A stretch of 64,000 nt of DNA from Pseudoscleropodium purum. Taxonomy: Eukaryota; Streptophyta; Bryopsida; Hypnales; Brachytheciaceae. The notes below the pieces were generated by a model. It did not search any database. It saw only the letters and a program-made list of their open reading frames with translations, and was not told the origin of the DNA. Location: contig OZ017801.1 in the NCBI GenBank assembly GCA_963969395.1, positions 1,800,501 through 1,864,500 on the forward strand, in the 5' to 3' direction. A program made the translations under genes and the position numbers. Below, piece by piece: positions 51,618 through 61,879 of the stretch. Position 1 is the first letter of the stretch, and each line of letters opens with the position of its first letter.

Positions 51618-54600
51618 TTGTGGCAGCTGGGAGTACCTTCCATCTCGATGAGGATCAAGATTTACTTCCAAAAGTGTGAAGGTGATCCACCGAAGTTGTT
51701 GAGCCCCATGGATACTGATGAAGACACTTCATTGCAAACTTTGAGAACAAGGCTTGAAGCCCTGAATATATTCAAGCATCTTGGCGTATTTCAGTTCTCG
51801 GATGCTGAAGAATCGTGCAGGATTGACGTGGATTTCGAAGCCTTGAATTCCATTTGAGATTCCGTGTACCTTATTCCAGCAACCGATGAAGACTTGGAGC
51901 TCGGCCCTAGCAAGCGTCCCCGAATAGACAATGGGGGAGAATCTGTGGGAACAGCTGCAGATACTATCCTTGGCTCCAACCAGCCTGAATCTACAGATTT
52001 GCAAGTGCCGGTTCCTGCTTTTACTGCTAAGCCGACGACGTCCGAGGATCAATCATGCACACATGCCAAAGAATTGAAGTCCGTCCTCCTCTCAAAGGAA
52101 TTGCTGGAGTTGTACCGAAGAGGAGAAGGAAAACTTCGTCGAGACTTAAAGGTACAGGCCATGGAAGATCACAACTGGTCTTTGCGTTCATGGGATCAAA
52201 ATGGAGTAGCAGTGGTCAAGCTATATTGTGGAGAGTGCCGAAGTTTGGTAGGTGGCAGTAGTGGCAAGCATGACAAGAACACTATATCCAACTTGTTCTG
52301 TAATTTTCGGAAGAGTCACTTGATGAGTGCAGGACACATCCGGAATTACTGCAGACAAAAAGGAATGAAGGAAGAGAACCATCCACAAGCTAGGAGCTTA
52401 AGAAGCAACGCAGTTGAACTCATTGGTGTTGATCACAAGCGCATGATTGAGGAGGGCATTGAAACCCTGGGCATTGTCAATCAGTCCCTCGACGAAAGTA
52501 AGCCGACATTTCAGCTGATAGGTGATCCCGAAGACCCTATCATAAGGGCGTTTTGGTTCAAGGTTAAATGCCTGATTTGCCCGAATGAAGTGCTCCAACT
52601 GTGCCCCCCTAAACGCAATCTGGAGGCTAATCTAATGAATTATGTACATGGAGTGGTGCATTGCAAAAATCTTGAGAATTCTGATCAGCATAAGGAGGGT
52701 TCTGCTTTGTCCACTGGCAAAAGAGGCCGCCCAAGCCGACCTTCATCATCTGGCAGCCACTCAACTCAATTGGGATTGCACAGCTTCTTTAAGCATCCTA
52801 TGGTGAGAGTCATTCATACAATAACACTTCTATTTCTGCACATGGTTGTTGGAGTTTGAGGGGACCACGTTGTGTGTATGCAGGAAAGTCATATCCCATT
52901 GATCCTTTGCTGTTTGACTTCCACTCTGGGAAAAACTGGTACCTCGAACCTTACTTAGAGGGTTCTTTCAGAGTAGGATTTGATCTTGTTCTTGTGAAGG
53001 GTTCTTTTAGGCATAGGTCGTGTAGACGTTTTTCCTCATCTAATACTGGATTTTTTAGCTTCACATGTGACATGTGTGAAAGCATTGTTGACGAATCTGA
53101 TTTTAGGTTACGTGTGGTTCGTGAAGAACGTGCGCTAGAAAAGAGGGGGTCTAGGAGTACTGCTACAGGTAGGCGAGTTGGTTATCTGTCTGTTTTAGAA
53201 CTAAGTGCACATTCACGGTTACTGGCCAAAAAACATAGAAAAGAGCAGTTCAGGCATTGGGGTGCAAAGGCCAGAATTGCCCAGTTAAAAGTCAGTCGTC
53301 CTGCACTAAAAGAATCTGCGAAACAATCATCTGATCAGCATAATGTACACAAGTTTTGTCTAGACATTATAGCTGCCCACAGGACTAGTGCTATGGGAGG
53401 GAAACCTGCATTGTGGGATTTTCTAAAGGATGTAGCTACTAATCTAAATCGAAAGAAACAAGGAATCCATTGGTCTACAAATTCTGTAGCTTTCTCACAA
53501 GTGATGAAAATGTATGGAGGTAGGCGTATGTATGAATTGTTTTCCTTGAACTTTGCTGGTCCAACTTTTAGTACTACTAAACGGGTCAACCAGAAAGGTG
53601 TCTAGTTTGTTGTTGGAGAGCATGTGGACATCTTTCGAAGTGTTGCTCAGATTTACGAACAAGCAAAGCAAGCTCATGGAGTTGTTGGTCCAGTTCCAGT
53701 TATCTTGGCTAAAGATGAAACCAAGGTTAAGGGCAGGGTTGCTTGGGATCATCGGATGGATACACTAGTCGGCTTTGTGGCACAAAAATTGAACATGTTT
53801 GTGTCACAGATTACAAGCTGTTTGTAGGCATAGGAGATGCAAGATATGATAATATTGTTGATGGTTTTCGTTCCAATCGTGTGGGAGCATTTGCTAGAAT
53901 AATTATGGTAAATCCCCTACACTTAAGTTTGCCGCGACTTGTTCTGTGTGTCACTTGTACTTGCAATTGCTTTGATGCATCGTGGGTGAGGCAATAGTGG
54001 CAGAGAATCAAAGACCTATGGAGAAAAGAGTGCCAAGACAAGGTGGGACCAATCATCGGCCACGCAAGTGATGGAGACAGTAGGCGGCGGCAGTTGATGC
54101 TTGGTGATTACAAGAGTGTCAGCGGGGCGCGATTCAGGGTCAACTGGGAGGGCTGGTTACTTTCTGCCGTGGTTGACGAAGAAGGCAAGTGTAGTGGGCT
54201 GCACGACCAAGATTGGATACACAATGGGAAAAAGCTTATCAATCCGTTTGACTCACCTGTGAAAACTTTGCAGCTGGGAGAAGATGGAGCATTCCATACG
54301 CACTTGGGCATGATTTATAATAAATACAGATTTGATGAGCATGGGTTGAAGCTTGAGGATGTTCAGCGTAAAGACAAGCAGAATTGGGCGTCTACTCAAC
54401 GAATGTGCTAGAGAAAGACACAAGACTGTTTGGCAGCCATGAGGAATTCCCCTAAGGCACACCGGGAGCGCACCCTCGGCACAGAGATGTACCTCCAAAT
54501 CTGCGGTGATTATATTGACATCTTTGCATCCCAAAAGCTTGATCTCCGATGTAGAATTGTTCTTGCAGCAAAAGTTTTTTTTTTCTTTAGATTGTGGAAA

Positions 54601-56067
54601 TTATGGTTTGCACACGGAAATCATGCTGTGGGTAACAATTCAGTGAGATTTAGTCAATCTGAAAGCTTTGTGAGCCAACAGTGCTTCCTTGATGTCCAGA
54701 TTTCTTGTCACTTTGTTGTGCTCCTTGTGAAGCATTTCCGTGACATGTATCCACATCTGCTAGTTCCTTTGCACCTTACCGGCAGCAACAGTTGTGAAAT
54801 TTTTTTCTCAAAAATTGGTGGCATGAATGGAATGGAACGGAGCTATGATTTCCATGACCTTGTGAATACTGCGAACACTTTAAACCGTCTGTCGAGTGTG
54901 GAGTACGGTGAGAATGGTCTGAAGTTTGGGAGAGTTCACAATAAGGTGGAAAACATTTGGGCTAGTCTTCACCCCTTGCAAGAGAGTGAATCCGTGGTTG
55001 ATTTGGGGGATTACACTCTACTGAGCACTGACGCAGAAATAGAGACTGCTTTAAAAGAAGGCTTCAAAGAAGCTCAAGCAATGCTTCGAGTTTTGAACAT
55101 GGCGCCCAATATTCATGCCTCTACCGCCAAAAAATTGTGGTTCAACTCACCTTGGCTACTGGAGAAACAAGATCCCACTCATTTGGCTTACCAACCTCCA
55201 GTAACTCCACAGCCGGGATTGGATGGTGACGCCGAATGTGAGCGCATGAGACTTCAGAACATGCTAGACTGTGACGGCGAAACAGGGAGCAATTCTAACC
55301 CAAATGTTGTTCTTGAAGATGATCTTGAACGTGAGGATTTGCCTTTCCTGCCTGTGTTGGAAGAAGAGACTAGGCAAGTTGTAAGAGAGGTTTTGAGTGA
55401 GCAGGAGGTCCAAATATCTAGCAATGAATCATTTGTTAAAGTGGTTCCAATTGTTACATATGAGGGTCATTCTATATACAAGTCAACATTTGTGAGCCAA
55501 TTGAATGGCAACCCTTACCTATCAAAAGATAGGCTAACACGGATGAAGAACTCTATCTATTTCAATAATGCTGATGATTACCTTGCTGCTTCATCGTCCA
55601 CTTCATCAATGTTGTTGGGTTTAGGTTCTGACATTGGAGTTTATTTTAAGGATATGCGTGGTGCTGGATCCACGACCAGAGCAGCACAAAAGCGAGGCAA
55701 AGGTAAGGCAGTTGCTGTGAATACTGGATTAACAAACAGCATGTTTTACATAGGGAGGGTGCAAAAAATTAGAGTGAAGGTGGGTAGCAAGTGGGGCATT
55801 TGCAGGCATCCGATTGATCTCATGAAGCGGGCCGTTCAAAATGGAAACAGAGGCACACTCTCTCCAATTGCCATGGTTTACTTACATTGGTTCCAGCCGC
55901 ATGTGGGCCGTCACAAGTACAGATACATAGAGAGTGACTGTTTGTGGATTGATGTCGATGCAATAATCTCAACAGTGAGCCTTAGTTATTCAACAACCAC
56001 AAAAATATATACCCTAGATGAAGTGGATGCCGATTCTTTAAAAGAATTTGTTACTGATCAAAAATAG
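51618..56067 (+). pseudogene. DDE transposase-like gene, P-element-like (tentative), broken
   Basis: A large plus-strand coding region in four stretches: 51618-52802, about 52884-53770, about 53770-54411, and 54412-56067. The N-terminal half has three CxxC motifs (CGEC about 52232, CLIC about 52572, CDMC about 53072), the second followed by an HxxxH-type spacing, so zinc binding is likely. The C-terminal half has acidic motifs in D/D/E order: AKDETKV (53712), SDGDSRR (54067) and SNSCEIFFSKIGG (54784). The last resembles the CENFF-type motif of P/THAP9 transposases. A candidate intron (52803-52883) has GT-AG ends but the frames disagree by one base unless AAAG at about 52889 is the acceptor. 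In-frame stops: TGA 51855, TAG 53603, TAG 53995, TAG 54409; one T seems lost near 53770. The longest intact piece is 545 codons. A domesticated gene, or another DDE family, is possible. Confidence 0.55.
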
Positions 56068-56351
56068 TAAGTTAGTATGTATGTATTTCACTCCTCACGT
56101 ACGGTGCGAGGCATCTTCGACTGGAGGCACCTGCGAACAATCAATTTAGGATCTTAGCGTGAGGAGGGCCAGTTAAGACAAATCATCCATCGTCATCAAT
56201 CAGCTTCATGGGGCGCCGTCATTCCTTGCGCGATCTAGAGGTATTTAAAACCCTGCTCCTTGGTGTAATGGTGTTCCAGTGCCGTGCTTGTTTTTCAAAC
56301 TAGATTGTGTCGTCCTCCTCGTTTTCGCCTCTCTTCTCCTCCCTCGCAGCA

Positions 56352-56732
56352 ATGGATTACGTTGCCTTGATTGCTCTCTTCTCCCTCATCGTATAGCGCT
56401 TGCATGTTGAATCATGCTGGGATGAGGGATACCAGGATGCGCCCAGGTTTTTTGATTTGTGCTTCCTTTGGTCAAGCGCACAGATTTGTAAGGATAGTCG
56501 AAGCTTTGTTCAATCCTGGCCGCATTATCAAGCTCTACGACTCGCTCTTACGGAGTATCAGTTTGAGGATCCAAATTAGATTTACAAGGTTGAGTTTGTA
56601 CGCATGCGGTGGCAACGCAACTTCGCTGCTTTCAGCACCGCGTTTGTGGACCACGAGAAGCTTGCTTGTGTGTTGATCGAAGACCTTTCCGAAGTTTGTG
56701 ATTCCCTGGAGTGCTTCACTTGGAGCGCATGA
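56352..56732 (+). pseudogene. broken ORF of 126 codons, function unknown
   Basis: One frame runs from ATG 56352 to TGA 56730-56732, interrupted by two TAG codons at 56394 and 56577. The rest reads like real protein (FFDLCFLWSSAQICKDS, then FVRMRWQRNFAAFSTAF and ACVLIEDLSEVCDSLE), and composition here is balanced rather than AT-rich, so so few stops in 126 codons are suggestive but not proof. Upstream, TATTTAAA at about 56242 and a pyrimidine-rich tract ending CTCGCAG at 56349 could be a TATA-like box and a splice acceptor. I do not recognise the family. It may be a downstream exon of the element at 51.6-56.1 kb or a separate fragment. Confidence 0.35.
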
Positions 56733-57095
56733 CTTCGGGTGAGTGCCCTTGAGCTTTTTTTCCGATTCCAGTTAGCTCTTGTCATGATTCCAGTTAGCTT
56801 CTATATCCTCTACCAAGTACCTTCAGTCTCAATCGTTTCTGAGTTTTTGTGCTAAACCCTGAAATAGGAATCAATGGTGTCTAGTTTGCTACTGTTGTAT
56901 TGTTGGAGCTTCTGTTTCGATTTTGGAGGTTTTTTGTGTTTGCTGACCGATGTTTGTTTGTTGATTTGTGTAACTCAGGGTATGTCGAGATGAGGGTGTT
57001 TTGGTAATGGGAGCGTGCACGCATTGTTTGATGTTGCTAGTTTTTTTTTGTTCCTACAGGTATCAATTTTGAGGTCTGTAGATTACTGAAACTTC

Positions 57096-57208
57096 AGAAG
57101 ACTGAATAGTACTCAGCGTTTTTTCCATACGCAGATTTTGTGTTTGCAACTTGTAGAAGACTGAATAGTACTCCGCGTGTTTTAAATACGCAGCTTTTAC
57201 TCTAAACT
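57096..57208 (+). repeat. tandem duplication, about 59-bp unit
   Basis: AGAAGACTGAATAGTACTC followed by GCGT, a T-rich stretch and ATACGCAG occurs at 57096 and again at 57155 with a few mismatches. Confidence 0.8.
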
Positions 57209-57591
57209 AACTTGTAGAACTCAACACACTCACTTTGTAATATCATGGTTGCATTCCTTTTGAGTATGAATGGAATTTCAAAACTACTCTAAGGTAGAGT
57301 CACCAAGGTATAAATTTTCTTCACAGGTATAAATTTCAAAACTACTCTAAGGTTTTGAATGCAAAAGGTTTCTTCACCCATTGGGGAGTAAGGAAAAAAA
57401 TTCGGTATAAATAAAATACCCCTCTTGAAATAGTCGTTCCAAAAAATTATAAGCTTTATTACAATACACTTGATTAGCAAATTTTACATTTACTTCAAAA
57501 AATACCATGTCATATAATCAAATTTCCAAGGTAAATGAGCCCATTTAATTAGGCCATTATCGCACGTGTATTCAAAATTCACAAGGGAGTG

Positions 57592-57604
57592 CCCCCCCCC
57601 CCCC
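57592..57604 (-). repeat. poly-G (minus strand) tract followed by CACT
   Basis: Thirteen C on the plus strand; read on the minus strand it is CTC, a run of G, then CACTCCC. Confidence 0.8.
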
Positions 57605-57671
57605 GAGCAGTTTCTATATGAAAGTTATATTTAAGGGAGTAAAAGGGATTTATTTACTATAGAGTTTGAGG

Positions 57672-57716
57672 GCAAAATCTTTGAGAGCAAAATCTTTGAG
57701 AGCAAAATCTTTGAGA
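57672..57716 (+). repeat. three perfect 15-bp tandem repeats
   Basis: The unit GCAAAATCTTTGAGA occurs three times in a row without mismatch. Confidence 0.95.
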
Positions 57717-58504
57717 GCCTACAAGTTATGGACAATACCTTTGTTTTAGTTGAGTCTTAAAATGATTATAGATACTTGTGTTAACCTTCTAAAAACTATT
57801 ATACACTTAATTTGGAGTTGTAGAGTGAAAGTTATGCACTTGGAAGCAAAGTAATGATGAGCTGCCTTTGAATTGAAGGAAGAGAACTTTGATTGCCTAT
57901 AAGTTATGAACAATACTTTTGTTTCAGTTGAGTTTTAAAAGGATTGTAGAATTTTTTTTTAGATTTTAAAAAAGTTATTACACATTTCATTTGAAGTTGT
58001 ATAGTAGAAGATTTGATGCTAAAAATATGAGGATGTAGAATTACTGCTGAAATTGAAAGTATCAACTTCAGCACATTATAAAACATGGATAATATTTTAT
58101 TTTGAAATTTATAGAGATTGTAGATATTGATGTCATTTTTCCAAAAATATATCATACTCTCAGTTTAAAATTATATAGTGAGTGATATAGGTTTGGAAGT
58201 TGAGTAGTATTAAGTTGCCTTTGATTTGAAAAGTCATAAAAAATGAAGAATGAATTTTCTTTTTTTTTACTTGAATTTTGAAGAGGTTGTAGATATCTGT
58301 GTTAGCTTTCTAAAAAGATATCACACTCTTTATTTGAAGTTTTGAAGTGATCATTGCACTCACTTGAATGTTGGATACTTCTTTGAAGCATTTCAAAAGT
58401 TATATTCTCAACTCATTCAACTTCTTTATAAATTCTGGTAGAATACTTGAATTATACTATCTTTTACGGAACATATACGATATTTATATGACTTGATGCA
58501 TTAT

Positions 58505-58625
58505 ACAAGTACTTACACAAGTATTTATACAAGTATTTATATGAATATTTATACAAATATTTATACAACTTGGAGAATTCTACAGGTATTTATATGACTT
58601 CAAATATTATACAAGTATGTATACC
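58505..58625 (+). repeat. degenerate 12-bp tandem repeat
   Basis: Units close to TATTTATACAAG recur about six times, then break up into scattered TATTTATATGACTT variants. Confidence 0.7.
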
Positions 58626-59370
58626 AATACATGTATTATTCACATGTATTATATTTGTATGGAGATGCTGTCTTTCACGTATATTGTTGGAGTTTCTCTT
58701 CTATTTGATTATGGGATTCTTCATGTCTTGGACTAATTCTTCATGTTTTAAACCAATTCTAATTGCAACTAGAAACTACATGTTTTTCCAAGTCAAATTC
58801 TCTCTCTATGACAACATTCAAGTACAACAATGATGCCCATCAAGATTACTTTCTTTCATCACCCAACAATATCCTATCCCTTAGAACTTTATTTTTGGCA
58901 ATTCAAATGAAATCTAGATCCATTTTGGCTCAAATTCAATTTTAAGAGTCGATATTTGAGGCTGTAAGGTATTTAGGGATTAATAGAATTTTTTTTTCAT
59001 TAATGGAATTTGTGACATCATTTTGCATTTTATCCAAAATAAAGCAAAATGCCTTGATTACTTGAAATCCAAGTAAAGCAGCATCGTAGTAGATGGCTAC
59101 TAGTTAGGTTATAAACATGCCACCTACATGATGAAAAACCTTGGCATAATAATATATGTAAGCTCATTATTTATCCATACATTAAATTAGTTTGTTTATT
59201 TTGTTTTGTTTGTTATGTTGAGATTTCTAAAATCATACGTCCTTTGGTCATGTTCTTGGTATTGTCGAAAAGCTCTTTGAGAGTAGGGGTGCATAGGCTT
59301 TGTTTTGTGATGTTTAGACCTGCAATGTAAACATTATGAATTTTGGAGTTATTTTTTTAATAAAAAAAAC

Positions 59371-59393
59371 TTTAACTTTAACTTTAACTTTTA
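59371..59393 (+). repeat. (TTTAAC)n short tandem repeat
   Basis: About four hexamer units. This is not the plant telomere repeat TTTAGGG. Confidence 0.8.
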
Positions 59394-59461
59394 ATTTGAC
59401 GATGAAAACCGCACAGGGCACAGGTCAATCCTCCTTGGCCAAGCAAAATAAATTGGATATG

Positions 59462-59497
59462 AAAAAGTATGACTCTGACATTCAAAAAGTATGACTC
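59462..59497 (+). promoter_or_regulatory. duplicated AAAAAGTATGACTC upstream of TATA box
   Basis: The 14-mer is present at 59462-59475 and again at 59484-59497, 22 bp apart, ending about 24 bp before the TATA box. TGACTC resembles the core of bZIP (GCN4-like) sites (established knowledge). Regulation by a bZIP factor is inference. Confidence 0.4.
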
Positions 59498-59520
59498 GGA
59501 GAGTTGAATTGCTCAAACCA

Positions 59521-59528
59521 TATAAATA
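59521..59528 (+). promoter_or_regulatory. TATA box of the PLP-protein gene
   Basis: TATAAATA stands where composition changes from AT-rich spacer to balanced sequence. Transcription would start near 59550. It is the only strong TATA box upstream of the ORF at 61880. Confidence 0.55.
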
Positions 59529-59549
59529 CGCTGGTTACGCGCATTCTCG

Positions 59550-61879
59550 TTGAGGGAACTCAATGGGAACGCAGTGGGAACACGGGAATGGACCCGAGCT
59601 ACCGATTCGGTAGGCAGAATCGGCAACAGTCCTCCCTGAGTCCCTGCGACGCATTCTGCTTGAACTGGGCCGAATCAGCCGCCGAGGCTCTTTAACGATG
59701 AAGGAAGGATTGGGTGCGGTGGGAACGCATCCCACTGCCCCTTCCGACGGAGGCAGTGTGAAACCGTCTCGCCCCAAAGTGATTGAGAAGCTTTTCCTGC
59801 GTTGACATTGGGAGCCATATTGTGAGTGGGCCATCAAAGTCTCTCAACCTCACTCGGAAGAAACCGCAAGCAAGGTGAGATTCTTGCGGAAAATTAGGGT
59901 TTCGGGGGAGGGAGGGGCGTCGGAGACGACCAACACGAAGTCTGGATATGAATTCGGGATGCCCGTCAGTGTCCCTCACTCTGTTCGATTGAGATTATAC
60001 AGAAATTCTACGGGTGTCCGTTCGATCGGCGTGCGCAAATTCTGCATAGCAGCTGGCTCGCCTGCTAAGTTAATTGCTGTTTTTGCATCGTCTCGTGGTG
60101 AATCCGGCCATGGCCTGACCTGATATATGTGCGATTGCGTCTGTTTCGTCACTCGAGGGTGAGATCTTGGATTAATTTCGATCTTCATCTGGGCGTTTCT
60201 TTTCTTTGGTCTCGCTCAATTGAAAGTGATCTCGCGTGCTGTGAGTGTTCTACTCTTCATCCTTGTATGAATCTTGCCAGCAATGTGTGGATTGCGTTTG
60301 AGTGATTTTTTTTGGCTTTAGATCCGAGTGATCAATTCGAATTTATGTGAGAGATTTGAAAGTTCTTGTTAGGGTTTAACGAGAGTCGGTTGAGCTCATT
60401 GGTTTTTTTGGGAGTTGTATCCATTTATCATTCGGCGGTCTCGGAATCGCGAGCATCCAGCCACTTTGTTAAGTTTAATTAAATTTCTGCCGGACGCACT
60501 GATTGTTTTATATCGTACCTTTCTACTAGAGTTTAGACACTCCCTACTTCTTCCAGTATTATTGCAAGAATAAAAATAAAAATATTTTGAGTAGGAATGC
60601 GATATAAGACAGTTAGTGCGTCTCGTTGTAATGGAAATAAACGGTGTAGTAATTGAGAAATTCACCAAGTAAAAAATCCTTTTCGTGAGCGGATATGCAG
60701 CTGAATAGGCAACCACGCCAGAGACGACGGTTCTACTCTTGCAATCCACTATCACAGACTTCGCCTCTTGTTTTCGTAATTTTGGGGGGACCTGGCCATC
60801 GTCTCGTGGTGAATCCAGGCCTTTGTTTTCTAGGATACGGGCATATTTGATATCACTAGTCGCTCTGGTTTGCACTTGTTGGTGTGATCCTTTGATTCTG
60901 TATGCAGTTTCGATTGATCTAGAAATAGGCTATATGAGTGAGTCTGTGTTGATGGAACATCTTCACTCAGTAGGTGAGATACTCAGTATGACAATTCTCT
61001 GCAGATGATATTGATTTTACTCCCCGTACTGCCCTGACCTGGGAAGATAGCGTGGAGCAGGAGAATAATTGATTGACTGGGAGAGTTGTGTAATTATCTG
61101 GCATCGTTTCTCCCTCTTGCGGTGATGTTAGAGAATTAATAATCAAACGGTTTATTTTAAACACATCGCGCACGAGTCCTATGTTTTGTGAGTGTTACGA
61201 TTGTTTGCAGCTGAGAATATGGAAAACGATGGTGAATCATTTACGGAAGCATTATTCGAGGGAATGTGTCTTAGTATTATTCTGAGGATCCGTTTCGGAT
61301 TTTTGAATGTCTGTTTAGACTATAGAATGACATTCGATCATGAATCATATAGTTGTGTTCCCTGCCTTGGGAATATTTTGTTACTTTGAAATTTGACAAT
61401 GCATCAAATGCAGATCGCAGAGGTTGAAGAAGAGAAGATGAGAGTGTGCTGGACTGGACGATAAGTGTCTCTGTCTAGTGAGTTCATTGGTGACAACGGG
61501 TCGAGCATTTCATTGTCGGGCAGGGTTTTGCCCTGGCTGATAAATCGGTGCATGGTATGACAAGTGGGGCTACTGCAGGTAACAATATCTAATTTCTCTT
61601 TAGGTTCTGAGAAATTCTGCAGCTAAGTAGATCCTTATGTTTCAAGATTTTTCACTAGCCTGGAGTAGAGGCTGGGGTCCTGACTCCCGATGAGGCATGC
61701 GTTGCAAAATTGGCGGAGATGTATGCCAACCCCAATGCATATTGTTTCTGACACCATTTCGTGTGTCTGATGTAGATTGGTGTGCATAGTATCGGAAGTA
61801 TAGTGACGGTGAGGCGTTTGATGATTTCAGGTCCTTGGGGGCATAGCATAGTGTGAGACATTCGGAATGAGAGCAGGGG
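59550..61879 (+). other. long 5' leader of the PLP-protein gene, probably with introns
   Basis: A candidate donor AAG/GTGAGA lies at 59874/59875. Candidate acceptors are TTTGCAG at 61210, AATGCAG at 61413 and CTACTGCAG at about 61579. The ORFs here (59875-60123, 60739-61008, 61192-61389) show no homology; if spliced away they do not matter, if retained they would be upstream ORFs. The 20-mer CATCGTCTCGTGGTGAATCC occurs at 60086 and again at 60797. Homologues in other plants have about 100 more N-terminal residues than the ORF at 61880, so a coding exon in this leader cannot be excluded. Confidence 0.45.

Larger units (their letters stand above)
56733..59460. other. AT-rich spacer with short tandem repeats
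   Basis: No gene is supported. The stretch holds the duplications and tandem repeats listed separately, a C13 tract at 57592-57604, and short chance ORFs. Confidence 0.5.

Noticed and set aside
17749..56732. A variant genetic code with TAG/TAA read as Gln, suggested by the many such codons in otherwise protein-like frames.
   Set aside because: The callose synthase (about 1,992 codons) and the PLP-protein ORF (707 codons) contain no internal TAG, TAA or TGA, and callose synthase ends at a TAG exactly where its relatives end. Broken transposons explain the rest.
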